Assembly (NCBI RefSeq): GCF_002355215.1
Contig: NZ_AP014612.1
Coordinates: 992,001 to 1,056,000, forward strand
Reading direction: 5' to 3'
DNA length: 64,000 bases
DNA from: Streptococcus troglodytae
GTDB lineage: Bacteria > Bacillota > Bacilli > Lactobacillales > Streptococcaceae
The notes below the pieces were generated by a model, which ran no database searches, was not told the origin of the DNA, and saw nothing but the letters and a program-made list of their open reading frames with translations. Positions 17,312 to 27,068 of this stretch are shown here, piece by piece. Position numbers and translations under genes: made by a program. How positions within the stretch are numbered: position 1 is the stretch's first letter; each line of letters opens with the position of its first letter.

Positions 17312-18839
17312 TACGAACAACATCAATTAAGCTACCATCGCGGTATTCAATAAGCGCTACAACTCTATCACCATATTGAATAGGTTGAGGATTACCAACA
17401 ATAGCGTAAGCTTTTTCCTTTAATTCTTCAATGGTCAATTGAGGTACTTTCAAATCTTTGAAATGTTCAATCAAATCTGGACGATTAGGATTGATAGCAA
17501 TACCAACTTCTGTTACGACAACATCAACACTTGTACCCGGTGTGATAACAGTATTAACCTTATCAACAAAAGTAGGAATACGTCCACGAACCAATGGGGA
17601 AATAACCAGACTCATTTTAGCAGCAAAAGCTGTATCACAGTGACCGCCTGACGCTCCGCGAATAACGCCATCTGAACCTGTCATAACATTAACATTGAAA
17701 TTTGTATCAACCTCCAAAGCTGAGAGAACGCAAGTGTCTAATTGATTGATAACAGAACCCTTACTTAATGGCGAAGCATACATATTAGCATCGATTTCAT
17801 AATGTTTTTCAGCATTACGATCCAAAGATACAGCAGATGGATGGTCGAAATCTTGAACATCGAGGATCTTATCAACCAGCCCTTCTTCCAATAGTTCAAC
17901 CATTGCATTCGTAATACCACCGAGTGCGAAATTAGCTTTTATGTTATCCTTAAGCATTTGTTCGCGCATAAAACGTGTCACAGCAAGGGAAGCACCTCCA
18001 GTACCTGTTTGGAAAGAGAAACCTTCCTTATAGTAAGGAGAGCTTGTAATCACTTTAGCAGCATACTCTGCAATAAGTAATTCTTTAGGATTCTTAGTAT
18101 AACGTGTAGCACCTTTAGCAATACCTTCTGGATCACCAATAGCATCTACTACGACTACATAATCAACATCTGTTTGCGGGATGCTAATAGGTGTATTAGG
18201 ATATGGCACCAAAGTATCTGTAACAATGACGACCTGATCAGCATATTTGGCATCAATCATAGCATAACCAAGTGAACCACAGGTTGTTTTTCCTCTAGTT
18301 CCGTTAGCATTGCCATAAGCATCCGAGCTTGGAGCTCCCAAAAAGGCAACATCAATATGGATATCATCTGCTGCAATAGCACGCGCACGTCCACCGTGAG
18401 AACGAATAACAACAGGATTTTCCATAATACCTTCTGAAATAGCGGCACCGACTTTATCACGCAGACCACTTGAAGTAATATTAGTGACAACACCATTTTT
18501 AATATGATCAATCAGTGGTTCATGAACATTGGCAATTGAACTTGGAGCGATAGAAATATCTTTGATCCCCATCTTAGCAATCTCATCAAGTACCATATTC
18601 ATGACATAATCACCTTCACGAAAATGATGGTGGAAAGAAATGGTCATACCATCTTTGAGTCCCGTTTTTTCAATTGCTTCATGAATAGAAGACAATAATT
18701 TGTCATCACTAGGCTTTACCGGCTTAACTTGTCGGCTGGATTCCTTATAGCTTTTAATATGTGCAAGTTCTCCTTCAAATACACCATATTGATCAGCATA
18801 TTTTCGAGGGATATCTCGTCCTAATTTATTTTCTGCCAT
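17304..18839 (-). CDS. citF: Citrate lyase alpha subunit (citrate:acetyl-ACP transferase)
   Basis: Exchanges citrate for acetate on the CitD prosthetic group, the first half-reaction of citrate lyase. 511 residues, family length. Conserved CoA-transferase-like blocks include MTISFHHHFREGDYVMNMVL, GGRARAI, SDAYGNANGTRGKTTCGSLG and VMTGSDGVIRGASGGHCDTA. A strong AGGAGGATATTTGAA precedes the ATG; two bases separate it from citE. Confidence 0.96.
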   Translation of the reverse strand: MAENKLGRDIPRKYADQYGVFEGELAHIKSYKESSRQVKPVKPSDDKLLSSIHEAIEKTGLKDGMTISFHHHFREGDYVMNMVLDEIAKMGIKDISIAPSSIANVHEPLIDHIKNGVVTNITSSGLRDKVGAAISEGIMENPVVIRSHGGRARAIAADDIHIDVAFLGAPSSDAYGNANGTRGKTTCGSLGYAMIDAKYADQVVIVTDTLVPYPNTPISIPQTDVDYVVVVDAIGDPEGIAKGATRYTKNPKELLIAEYAAKVITSSPYYKEGFSFQTGTGGASLAVTRFMREQMLKDNIKANFALGGITNAMVELLEEGLVDKILDVQDFDHPSAVSLDRNAEKHYEIDANMYASPLSKGSVINQLDTCVLSALEVDTNFNVNVMTGSDGVIRGASGGHCDTAFAAKMSLVISPLVRGRIPTFVDKVNTVITPGTSVDVVVTEVGIAINPNRPDLIEHFKDLKVPQLTIEELKEKAYAIVGNPQPIQYGDRVVALIEYRDGSLIDVVRNV

Positions 18840-18840
18840 T

Positions 18841-19728
18841 TCAAATATCCTCCTCAGTAAGTAATCCAGCAGCCTTAGCTAAAGCAATGACACGTTCGGC
18901 ACGCTCAACAATCGGTTTATCAACCATTTTACCTTGAAGCGAAACAACACCAGCTCCCTTGCTTTCAGCTTCACGAATGGCCCAAACAACTTCTTTTGCC
19001 TTTTGAATTTCTTTTTCATTTGGAGCGTAAATTGCATTAACCAATGGAATTTGACGAGGGTTGATAACAGATTTACCATCAAATCCAAGTTGCTTAATTA
19101 AACGTACTTCATTTTGAAATCCTTCTGGATTATTAACATCAGAATAAACAGTGTCAACTGCTGCGATACCAGCAGCACGAGCAGCATGTAAAATCATATT
19201 GCGAGCAAAGAAAAGTTCTTGACCATCAGGGTAACGGCGCGTTTTCATATTGGTAACATAATCTTCAGCTCCAAGAGCAATCCCAATTAAACGATTTGAT
19301 GCTTTAGCAATTGCAGGCGCATTCAAGACTCCTTGGGCAGATTCAATTGCTGCCATCATTTTTGTCCGTCCAATTTCGATGCTATTGTTACGCTCTACTC
19401 TTTCAATGACAGCTTCAACTTCTCTAATATCTTGAGCAGTTTCTGTTTTTGGCAATCGAATAACATCAACACCAGCTACAATAACCGCTTCAATGTCTAA
19501 AGCGCCGCAACTATCTAAACTATTGATACGAACAACTGTTTCCACCTTGCTGTAATCAAATGTTTTTAAGGCAAAATGAACTAATGTTCTAGAAGCATCC
19601 TTTTCTTTAAGAGAAACAGAATCTTCTAAATCAAACATAATGGAGTCCGCACCATATAAAGGGGCGTCTCGTAGCATAGCTGCATTGGCACCGGGAACAA
19701 ACATCATTGTTCTTCTTAAGCGTTCCAT
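18841..19728 (-). CDS. citE: Citrate lyase beta subunit (citryl-ACP lyase)
   Basis: Cleaves citryl-ACP to acetyl-ACP and oxaloacetate. 295 residues of the CitE/HpcH aldolase fold: [31 protein letters not shown] with the Mg-binding acid, [19 protein letters not shown] with the second metal-binding Glu, and GALGAEDY-like [12 protein letters not shown]. The start overlaps the end of citD by 13 bases. Confidence 0.96.
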   Translation of the reverse strand: MERLRRTMMFVPGANAAMLRDAPLYGADSIMFDLEDSVSLKEKDASRTLVHFALKTFDYSKVETVVRINSLDSCGALDIEAVIVAGVDVIRLPKTETAQDIREVEAVIERVERNNSIEIGRTKMMAAIESAQGVLNAPAIAKASNRLIGIALGAEDYVTNMKTRRYPDGQELFFARNMILHAARAAGIAAVDTVYSDVNNPEGFQNEVRLIKQLGFDGKSVINPRQIPLVNAIYAPNEKEIQKAKEVVWAIREAESKGAGVVSLQGKMVDKPIVERAERVIALAKAAGLLTEEDI

Positions 19729-20024
19729 GAGTCAATCTCCTTCCAGTCATAGGCTTCTACTTGTGCCGCACGGTGAACAGCCGTAATGGTTCGTGCTTTA
19801 ATAGTACAGTCTAAAGCGCCTTTGTCAACTGCTTCAACACTTGCCGCTTTAACACCCAAATGCTTTAATGTTTCCTCAATGACTTTACGGATTTGTTGAC
19901 CAAACTGTTTTTCAACACTGCTTTCTAATTGAACTGTAATGCCTAGAACATCACTAGGATTGACTGTCACCATGATATCACTAGATTCTAAGGAACCAGC
20001 AACAGCTGTTTGTTTAATATCCAT
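19716..20024 (-). CDS. citD: Citrate lyase gamma subunit (acyl carrier protein)
   Basis: Small acyl carrier of citrate lyase, 102 residues. The Ser of [13 protein letters not shown] (about residue 14) is the site that carries the triphosphoribosyl-dephospho-CoA-derived arm. It has GAGGTGAAAAC before the ATG and overlaps citE. Confidence 0.95.
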   Translation of the reverse strand: MDIKQTAVAGSLESSDIMVTVNPSDVLGITVQLESSVEKQFGQQIRKVIEETLKHLGVKAASVEAVDKGALDCTIKARTITAVHRAAQVEAYDWKEIDSWNA

Positions 20025-20108
20025 GTTTTCACCTCATATTTTTTGGATAGGCGGCGCTGGCAGGAATGAATCCCACGGGTGTCGCGTTATTCTAAAATTA
20101 ATGTAGTT

Positions 20109-20237
20109 TTAATTATTGACTGGGAAAATTTTGATTAAAAGTTCAGCAACAATATATAAAATACCTAAAACAATAAAGACACCAGCCATACCCAAGCCCA
20201 TTAATTCAAAGGCTTGAAGGAGATAATTTATATTCAT
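20109..20237 (-). CDS. oadG: Oxaloacetate decarboxylase gamma-like small membrane subunit
   Basis: A 42-residue protein reading MNINYLLQAFELMGLGMAGV on to IKIFPVNN: a short N-terminal amphipathic stretch, one transmembrane helix with the GLGMAGVFIVLGILY pattern of OadG, and a short charged tail. OadG anchors the soluble carboxyltransferase to the membrane pump OadB. It lies between oadB and citD in the same direction, which strongly supports the call; it lacks the extended C-terminal tail of enteric OadG. Confidence 0.8.
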   Translation of the reverse strand: MNINYLLQAFELMGLGMAGVFIVLGILYIVAELLIKIFPVNN

Positions 20238-20269
20238 TTCTTTTTATCCTCTTTTTTTCTGTTGTATTC

Positions 20270-21391
20270 TTAGCTAAAGAATGACAGAAGTAAGCCACCT
20301 GCAATAACAGAAGCAATCTGTCCTGAAACATTAGCACCTACTGCGTACATCAAAACAAAGTTTTGAGGATCTTCATCGGTTGCCATCTTTTGGATAACAC
20401 GACTGGACATCGGAAAAGCTGAAATCCCAGCTGCACCAATCATTGGGTTGATCTTTTCCTTACGAAAAAGATTTACAATTTTAGCAAAAACAACACCGCC
20501 GACAGAGTCCATAATGAACGCTACTAAACCAAACAAGATAATAAGTAAGGTTTGCACATTAAGAAAAAGGTCGGCCTGCATTTTTACGGAAATAGTTAAA
20601 CCGAGCAAAATACTAACAATATTAACTAACTCATTTTGTGCTGTTTGCGATAGACGATCCAAAACACCACATTCACGTAAAAGATTACCAAACATTAAGA
20701 AACCGACCAGTGGCAAGGAAATTGGAGCAATAAATCCTGCTACAATAGTAATAACAATAGGAAACAGAATTTTCGTCATTTTAGAAACATTTTCTGCCTT
20801 ATAAGTCATACGAATTTTACGTTCCTTTTTAGTTGTTACCAACTTAATGGCAAATGGTTGAATAATTGGTACCAAAGCCATGTAAGAATAGGCAGCAACT
20901 GTTATGGGCCCCAATAGTTTTGGTGCTAGTTGGTTAGCAACAAAGATTGATGTTGGGCCATCTGCTGCACCGATAATACCAATTGAAGCGGCTTCTTTGA
21001 TGTCAAAGCCAGCCATAACAGCTACGACGACAACAAAGAAAATCCCAAATTGAGCTGCTGCACCAAAAAGTAGCATAAAAGGATTTTGAAGCAGAGGACC
21101 AAAGTCAATCATGGCACCGATTCCGATAAAAATTAAAAGCGGAAAAAGTTCTGTATTGATTCCGAATTTGAAGAGAATATCAAAGATTCCCTCTTGTTTA
21201 ACGCCGTTAATAACCTGAGTTAAGACACCTGTACCGGGAAAATTCACCAAAAGTGTACCAAGCCCCATAGGTATCAACAAGGTTGGCTCATATTCTTTTC
21301 TAATCCCTAGATACATTAGAACAGCTCCGATGACCATCATAATTATTTGAGGGATAGTAATAGATGTTATTCCTGAAATTAAAGTTTCCAC
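20270..21391 (-). CDS. oadB: Oxaloacetate decarboxylase beta chain, Na+-pumping membrane subunit
   Basis: Decarboxylates carboxybiotin and couples it to sodium export, so citrate breakdown feeds an ion gradient. 373 residues with about nine membrane segments. Family motifs are GIGAMIDFGPLLQNP, GIIGAADGPTSIFVANQLAP (with the essential Asp of the DGPT motif) and NPMIGAAGISAFPMSSRV. The start codon is GTG with GGAAG upstream. Confidence 0.95.
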   Translation of the reverse strand: METLISGITSITIPQIIMMVIGAVLMYLGIRKEYEPTLLIPMGLGTLLVNFPGTGVLTQVINGVKQEGIFDILFKFGINTELFPLLIFIGIGAMIDFGPLLQNPFMLLFGAAAQFGIFFVVVVAVMAGFDIKEAASIGIIGAADGPTSIFVANQLAPKLLGPITVAAYSYMALVPIIQPFAIKLVTTKKERKIRMTYKAENVSKMTKILFPIVITIVAGFIAPISLPLVGFLMFGNLLRECGVLDRLSQTAQNELVNIVSILLGLTISVKMQADLFLNVQTLLIILFGLVAFIMDSVGGVVFAKIVNLFRKEKINPMIGAAGISAFPMSSRVIQKMATDEDPQNFVLMYAVGANVSGQIASVIAGGLLLSFFS

Positions 21392-21413
21392 AAACTCACT
21401 TCCTTCTACTTAA

Positions 21414-21818
21414 TTAAGCAATTGTAATTAAGCCATCACCAGCATTAACCGTCTGCCCCGAACTAACATGGATGGCAGAAACAGTACCTGCCTTGCCAGC
21501 AACAATTTCATTTTCCATTTTCATCGCTTCTAAAATCATCAAAGGCTGATTTTCAGAAACAGTGTCACCAACATTAACAAGAATCTTTAAAATAGTTCCA
21601 GGCATTGGAGCTGGCATCATATCACCATCAGCAGGGACTGCTGCAGCTGACGATGGTGTCTGGGGCTGTTTTTGATCTGCTGTCTCTGTGTTTTCCTTTA
21701 TAGGAGCTGTAGGAGCAGGAGCGATGGGGACAGCTTCTGGTGCTGAACTTTCACTGATCTCCTCCATTTCGACTAAGTATTCTTTACCATCGATCGAGAT
21801 TTTAAATTTACGCAACAT
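21414..21818 (-). CDS. oadD: Biotin carboxyl carrier protein of oxaloacetate decarboxylase
   Basis: 134 residues: a short N-terminal domain (MLRKFKISIDGKEYLVEMEE), a Pro/Ala-rich flexible linker (about 25-70) and a C-terminal biotinyl domain with the biotinylated Lys in LEAMKMENEIVA and PMPGTILKILVNVGD. It supplies the biotin domain missing from OadA. This detached arrangement, oadH-oadD-oadB, matches the Enterococcus citrate cluster. Confidence 0.92.
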   Translation of the reverse strand: MLRKFKISIDGKEYLVEMEEISESSAPEAVPIAPAPTAPIKENTETADQKQPQTPSSAAAVPADGDMMPAPMPGTILKILVNVGDTVSENQPLMILEAMKMENEIVAGKAGTVSAIHVSSGQTVNAGDGLITIA

Positions 21819-21836
21819 TAATCAATAACCTCCTCT

Positions 21837-22166
21837 TTATTTCTTTTGATAAATACGTTTGACCGTTAACTGACAATCTGTTGATTCGCCAGCCGCAATA
21901 CTAGCGGCAATCAATGAAACCCTTAAGCTTTCAGGATTACGCTGTAAAATTTTTTTGACAGCAAATTGACTATTTGGGTGATCTTCAGCTGCAATAGCTG
22001 TTGCAATAAGACTGACTGTTTGGTAATCGACTTCATCTGCAGGAATAAAAGCCGAAATAGGCTCCCATTCAGACTGAAAAGAATTTGCAGCCTTTTTCTT
22101 TTCAGTCTCATTGATTTTTTCAATAACCTCCTGTGATTTATTGAAAAATCGCGTAAAAATTCCCAT
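21837..22166 (-). CDS. oadH: OadH-like small subunit of oxaloacetate decarboxylase
   Basis: 109 residues, soluble, with two similar motifs (VSLIATAIAAEDHPNSQFAV at about 52-71 and VSLIAASIAAGESTDCQLTV at about 83-102), so it looks like an internal duplication. It heads the leftward operon in the place of oadH of Enterococcus faecalis, and small proteins of this type accompany biotin-dependent decarboxylases. Function is not demonstrated by sequence; the name rests on position and length. Confidence 0.7.
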   Translation of the reverse strand: MGIFTRFFNKSQEVIEKINETEKKKAANSFQSEWEPISAFIPADEVDYQTVSLIATAIAAEDHPNSQFAVKKILQRNPESLRVSLIAASIAAGESTDCQLTVKRIYQKK

Positions 22167-22443
22167 ACTCTTCCCCTTTCTTATAATATAATAATATCAA
22201 ATAAAAAGTCATCTGCCCAATCAAAGTTTCTAAGTCTATTATATAATGGATTTTAAGTTTTTGGGGGATTTTTTGTGTTCTTTTTGAAGACCTTTTCAAA
22301 ATGTTTTTTTTGTGTTCTTCTTAAAAAAGATCATTTAATTTTTAAGCGCTTTCATTTATACTAGTCTTAGACAAACTTAGTAACCTTCTTTTTAGATTTT
22401 GTGATGTTCATTGGGTTTTAATTAAAAAAAGGAGAGACACATT
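22167..22443. promoter_or_regulatory. Divergent citrate control region (CitO repeats)
   Basis: TTTTTTGTGTTCTT occurs twice in direct orientation (22269-22282 and 22306-22319), 37 bases apart, flanking an inverted TTTTGAA/TTCAAAA. This is a likely binding region for the GntR regulator CitO, which in Enterococcus binds between the two citrate operons and responds to citrate. A TATACT box at 22357-22362 could serve citM and a TATAAT (complement of 22238-22243) the leftward operon. Confidence 0.5.
22341..22354. promoter_or_regulatory. Candidate cre (CcpA) site
   Basis: TTTAAGCGCTTTCA matches the catabolite-response consensus TGNAANCGNNNNCA at all but one fixed base. It sits just upstream of the citM -10, where CcpA would repress citrate use when sugar is present. 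Confidence 0.6.
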
Positions 22444-23847
22444 ATGTTGCTAACAATTCTAGCTTATACTATGATTATTGTCTTCATGTACGTTGTCATG
22501 AAGAAGAAAATGTCGCCTTTTACGGCACTGATTATAGTTCCTTTAGTAGCTGTCATTATTGTTATCTTAACAGATTCTGCAAACTTTACAGCTGATAAAA
22601 GTTTCGTTGAATTTTTGGGAGACGATAAAATTGCCCATAATTTAACAGCTATTGGACCTATGGTATTATATGGAATCAACAATACCGCTCAAACAGGAAT
22701 CATGCTTTTATTTGCCATCTTATATTTCTCATTAATGCTGGATGCAGGGCTGTTCGATCCGATTACTGAAAAAATGATTCGCTTTGCTAAGGGCGATCCG
22801 ATGAAAGTTTTGATAGCTACTGCTATCGTTTCCGCTGCTGTTTCCCTTAATGGCGACGGGACCACAACTACTCTTATTTGCTGTTCTGCCTTTCTGCCAA
22901 TCTATAAAAAACTCAATATGAAAATTATGAATCTTGGTGTTTTGATTATTCTTCAAAATACTATTATGAACCTGCTTCCTTGGGGCGGACCAACTGCCCG
23001 GGCTATGTCTGTTTTAAACGTTGGTTCTGAAATATTAGGCTATCTAGCACCCGGTATGATTTTATCGCTACTTTATGTCATCTTCTTCGTCGCTAGAAGT
23101 ATGGGGAAAAAAGAACGCAAGCGTTTAGGTGTTACTGAATTATCTGACAAAGAAATAACAGAATTAATCACTGTTAACGATCCTGATACACTTAAAATTC
23201 GCCGACCCCAAAATTTCTGGTTTAATGGTATCTTGACACTTATCTTAATTGCTTGGTTAGTCGCCGGTTCTTTCATTTCAGCTATTGAAATGCCTTCACT
23301 TCTTCTCTTTGCATTAGGAACTTGTATCGCTTTAATGGTCAATTACCCTAATTTAAAAGAACAATCAAAACGAATCAGCGAAAACGCTGGAGATGCTGTT
23401 CAAGTGGTCATCCTTGTCTTTGCCGCAGGTATCTTCATGGGACTTTTCCAAGGTTCTGGTATGGCTGGGGCTCTAGCACAAAGCTTTACAACTATCATTC
23501 CTAAACAACTGGCTGGTTTCTGGGGCTTAGTTATCGCCTTCATCTCTGCTCCTGGGACATTTTTCCTTTCAAATGATGGCTTTTACTATGGTATTATGCC
23601 AGTTTTGGCGGAAGCTGGTGCTAAATACGGATTTGATAATGTTGCCATGGCTTTAGCTTCATTGATGGGGCAAGCTTTCCACTTATTGAGTCCATTGGTT
23701 GCCTTTATTTATCTACTTCTTCGCTTAACGGGCTTAGACATGGGCGAATGGCAAAGAGAATCTGCTAAATATGCACTGGTTGTCTTCATCATCTTTGTGG
23801 TGACAATTCTTATCGTGGGACGTCTACCATTTTATATTCCACAATAA
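22444..23847 (+). CDS. citM: Citrate transporter, CitMHS family
   Basis: 467 residues with about 12 membrane segments; imports divalent-metal-citrate complexes. Family features: N-terminal LTILAYTMIIVFMYVVMKKKMSPFTALI, the reentrant-loop motif LNGDGTTTTLICCSAFLPIYKKL, NLLPWGGPTARAM and the C-terminal ALASLMGQAFHLLSPLV. The metal preferred is not readable from sequence. AAAGGAGAG precedes the ATG. Confidence 0.93.
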   Translation: MLLTILAYTMIIVFMYVVMKKKMSPFTALIIVPLVAVIIVILTDSANFTADKSFVEFLGDDKIAHNLTAIGPMVLYGINNTAQTGIMLLFAILYFSLMLDAGLFDPITEKMIRFAKGDPMKVLIATAIVSAAVSLNGDGTTTTLICCSAFLPIYKKLNMKIMNLGVLIILQNTIMNLLPWGGPTARAMSVLNVGSEILGYLAPGMILSLLYVIFFVARSMGKKERKRLGVTELSDKEITELITVNDPDTLKIRRPQNFWFNGILTLILIAWLVAGSFISAIEMPSLLLFALGTCIALMVNYPNLKEQSKRISENAGDAVQVVILVFAAGIFMGLFQGSGMAGALAQSFTTIIPKQLAGFWGLVIAFISAPGTFFLSNDGFYYGIMPVLAEAGAKYGFDNVAMALASLMGQAFHLLSPLVAFIYLLLRLTGLDMGEWQRESAKYALVVFIIFVVTILIVGRLPFYIPQ

Positions 23848-23860
23848 GAAAATCACACTT

Positions 23861-23905
23861 ATCCTAAAGAGGGTTAGGGAGCAAGTTTATTTCCTAGCTC
23901 TTTTA
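23861..23905 (+). terminator. Probable terminator after citM
   Basis: AAGAGGGTTAGGGAGC and its imperfect complement CCTAGCTCTTTT enclose a short loop and end in T residues. It would separate citM from citO-citG-citC. Confidence 0.5.
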
Positions 23906-24115
23906 CTTATAATGTTAATAAGAGAGCGGGGACTGACGGTTCCATAGACTTCAATAGTTTTCCCCAAGCCAAACACTATTGGCTCTAACCATCAGAATAC
24001 TTTTGTCCCAGCCAATTCATTATTTATTATCTTGTAAATTAAATTATCAAAAAACGAGTCTTTTCGTCATTAATTTAGGTATAATGAAGTTATTATTAAA
24101 AATTAGGAGTTAGCC

Positions 24116-24817
24116 ATGAACGCTTCAGTTGTAACTGCTGTAAAAAATAATTTAGATTTATCACGAAATGTTCCTTTAAAAGTTGCTTTTTACGAAGCTC
24201 TAAGGAAAACCATCATTCTTAGTGAAATTCCAGCAGGCTGTCGTATTAACGAAAAAGAACTTGCTTCTGCTCTTAATATTAGTCGGACACCTATCCGCTA
24301 TGCATTAGGGGTTTTAGAAGAGGAAAAACTTGTTGAGCATATTCCCAAACGCGGCATTATTGTTCGTGGCATTTCTTTAAAAGATGCTATTGAAATTTTT
24401 GATATCCGCAAGGCTTTAGACACTCTGGCAGCTATCAAAGCAATGTATTTAATGACTGATAAAGATTTTGCAGATATGAAAAAAATTTTAACTGACTGTG
24501 AAGGTTTTATTGAAGATGGTGATATTAAAACTATTTTAGATAATTTTAATCAATTTAACGACCTGATTTATCGAAAAAGTCAAATGCTGCGCCTACGAGA
24601 GATCGTTACCGAATTACAGACTTATTTAAGATATTTTCGAGAAATATCAATTGCTTCTGTAGAACGGCGTAAACGGGCTTTGAAGGAACATTGGATTATC
24701 TATCGTGGCATGCGCAATAAGGATGTCGAGCAAATCACTCTTATCACCCATGAGCACTTGAATGCTTCTCTTGACTTTGTTCTTCAGCAAATGGAAAGTA
24801 AGACCGATGCAGACTAA
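24116..24817 (+). CDS. citO: GntR-family regulator CitO
   Basis: 233 residues, FadR/FCD subfamily. N-terminal winged helix at about 25-85 (INEKELASALNISRTPIRYALGVLEEEKLVEHIPKRG), then an all-helical ligand domain (about 95-230) with the metal/ligand-type positions FDIRKALDTLA and the final ITHEHLNASLDF. In Enterococcus CitO activates both citrate operons on binding citrate. TAGGAG precedes the ATG and a TATAAT box lies about 25 bases upstream. Confidence 0.85.
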   Translation: MNASVVTAVKNNLDLSRNVPLKVAFYEALRKTIILSEIPAGCRINEKELASALNISRTPIRYALGVLEEEKLVEHIPKRGIIVRGISLKDAIEIFDIRKALDTLAAIKAMYLMTDKDFADMKKILTDCEGFIEDGDIKTILDNFNQFNDLIYRKSQMLRLREIVTELQTYLRYFREISIASVERRKRALKEHWIIYRGMRNKDVEQITLITHEHLNASLDFVLQQMESKTDAD

Positions 24818-25697
24818 AGAAAAACTTGCTTCTTTGAGCTATTTAGCAGTCAAATCACTGCTTTATGAATTGAAGTTGACGCCTAAACCTGGTTTAGTAG
24901 ATTGTCATAATAACGGCGCTCACAATGACATGGATTTTTCTACCTTTCTTGATAGTATATTAGCCTTAGCTCCGTTTTTTAAAAAATATATTGAAATAGG
25001 ATGGCTCTATCATAATGAAAGTCTACAATATCTGTTTAATCAACTCAGAAAACTTGGTATAGAAGCTGAGGCTGCTATGTTTTCTGCAACTGAGAAAGTT
25101 AATACTCATAAAGGCGCTAATTTCTCTTTTGCTCTGCTTTTAGGAGCAACCGGCAGTTATTTGGCTAAACACATTGAACTGCTTCGAGAAAAAAGACGCT
25201 TTATGCCTCAAGATAGTCTGAATATCTGTCATTTGGCAGGGGAAATGAGTATGCATTTAATTCAAAATGATTTAAGCCATGTGGAGACTAAAAAAAACCT
25301 TACATACGGTGAGAAATTATTTTTACAATATGGTCTTAAAGGCCCTAGAGGTGAGGCATCCCAAGGCTATCCAAGTCTTACTCAAAAAGCCCTTCCTTTT
25401 TTTAGAAATGAATTACTGAAAAAACAGGACATCCAAATAAGCCAGCTTAAGCTCTTACTCTATCTGATGACGTTTATTGAAGATGGCAATATTATTCATC
25501 GAGGAGGGATTAAGTCTTGGAAGAAAGTCCAACAAGAAAGTCAAACTTTATTAGAAAAAGATTTACCTCCTTATCAGCTAAAGAAACAGCTTAGTTCTTA
25601 CAATCAAATATTAACCAATCGCCATTTAAGTCCCGGCGGTGCTGCTGATTTACTCTCACTAACACTTTATTTTGCCTTTTTAGAACAGCTGATTTAA
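24807..25697 (+). CDS. citG: Triphosphoribosyl-dephospho-CoA synthase CitG
   Basis: Makes the prosthetic-group precursor used by CitX from dephospho-CoA and ATP. About 296 residues beginning MQTKEKLASLSYLAVKSLLY; this ATG overlaps the citO stop (ATGCAGACTAA), which decides the start. Conserved blocks: ELKLTPKPGLVDCHNNGAHNDMDF, VNTHKGANFSFALLLGA, GPRGEASQGYPSL and LSPGGAADLLSLTLY. Confidence 0.92.
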   Translation: MQTKEKLASLSYLAVKSLLYELKLTPKPGLVDCHNNGAHNDMDFSTFLDSILALAPFFKKYIEIGWLYHNESLQYLFNQLRKLGIEAEAAMFSATEKVNTHKGANFSFALLLGATGSYLAKHIELLREKRRFMPQDSLNICHLAGEMSMHLIQNDLSHVETKKNLTYGEKLFLQYGLKGPRGEASQGYPSLTQKALPFFRNELLKKQDIQISQLKLLLYLMTFIEDGNIIHRGGIKSWKKVQQESQTLLEKDLPPYQLKKQLSSYNQILTNRHLSPGGAADLLSLTLYFAFLEQLI

Positions 25698-25870
25698 GCC
25701 GCTTCATCTATATGAGAATATTACATTTTATTGAGCAAATGCTATAATGAATTGATGTTATGGTTTATTTTAACAAAGAATTCTGGCCTCTTCCTATTTA
25801 AACAGTGTGAAATTCTCTCAAGCAAAGGATCTTGCACTGATATCTGCAATCTATTTTAAAGGAGTAATCC

Positions 25871-26919
25871 ATGTCAGCTTATCATCCTATTTCAAAAATT
25901 TATTTTCTGATAAAAAAAGCCTTCAAAAAGTTGATATTTTACTAGAGCAAGAAGGTATTCGCCGTGATACTAACTCAGATTATATTTGTGCCATGTTTGA
26001 TGAAGACTTAAATATCATTGCAACAGGAAGTTGTTTTGGTAATACCCTTCGCTGTTTAAGTGTCGATCATCATTATCAAGGTGATGGTTTGCTTAATGAA
26101 ATTGTCACGCATTTAATTCATATTCAATTTGAGCGTGGCAATACACATCTTTTTCTTTATACTAAACCCGATACTGCAAAATTCTTTAAAGATTTAGGTT
26201 TTTATGAAATTGTCAGGGCTGATCAACAAATCGTTTTTATGGAAAACAAGAAGGATGGTTTTAGTAACTATTTAAAAAATCTTAAAAAGTCTGATAGTAA
26301 ACCTCAAACTACTGCTGCGCTGGTTATCAATGCCAACCCTTTCACCTTGGGACATCAATACTTGATTGAAAAGGCCTCTGTTGAAAATGATCTTCTACAT
26401 CTTTTTATTGTCAGTGAAGACAGTAGCTTAATTCCTTTTTCAGTTAGAAAGCAATTGGTTTTAGAGGGAACTGCCCATCTATCCAATGTTTGTTATCATG
26501 AAACAGGTCCTTACATCATCAGCAAATCAACTTTTCCTAGTTATTTTCAAAAAGATCAGGATTCTATCATTGAAAGCCAGGCACGCATTGACTTAGCCAT
26601 TTTTACTCAGATCGCAAAATATCTTGGTATAAATAAGCGTTATGTCGGTGAAGAACCTACAAGTCTAGTGACTAGTATTTATAACCAAATCATGCTTCAA
26701 GAACTGCCCAAGCAAGCTATTGATTGCATAGTTATTCCTCGTAAAACCTACAAAAACGGTCCCATCAGTGCTTCTACTGTCCGCAAGGCGCTTAAAGAAG
26801 GAAATAACCAAATTTTAAAAGATCTGCTTCCATTAACAAGTTTGACTTATTTTCTAAGCCCTGAAGCACAGCCGCTTATTAAAAAAATTCGAAAAACAGA
26901 CAATGTCAGTCATTATTAA
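25871..26919 (+). CDS. citC: Citrate (pro-3S)-lyase ligase CitC (frameshifted as read)
   Basis: Acetylates the thiol of the CitD arm with acetate and ATP, switching citrate lyase on. An N-terminal GNAT-like domain (about 1-125) precedes an adenylyl-transferase domain with VINANPFTLGHQYLIEKA (HxGH-type nucleotide site) and the C-terminal ISASTVRKAL. The true start follows AAAGGAGTAATCC: MSAYHPISKIYF, but the frame shifts at the T4 run 25903-25906; one more T gives YFSDKKSLQKVDILLEQEGI and about 349 residues. The longer GTG-initiated frame from 25807 is an artefact of that break. Confidence 0.88.
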
Positions 26920-27068
26920 TGAGAATATCATTAATACAACAGCAAAAAGTAAGTGAACGTAACAGAAGATGATTACTGTGCAATCATCCACAAATAGTGT
27001 AAATCTATAAGATTATATTCTTTCTGCGGGTGATTTACATAATAATCATGGCTTTTTGTTCCAGCCAC

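Noticed and set aside
25807..25870. GTG-initiated N-terminal extension of citC
   Set aside because: It has no ribosome binding site and no family match. The correct ATG after AAAGGAGTAATCC lies in another frame that joins the main frame by one added base.
26920..27068. Terminator between citC and mbrD
   Set aside because: GATGATT/AATCATC (26968-26988) forms a short stem but no T-tract follows, and the GGCTTTTTGTTCCAGCC stem is too short; I could not support a terminator call.
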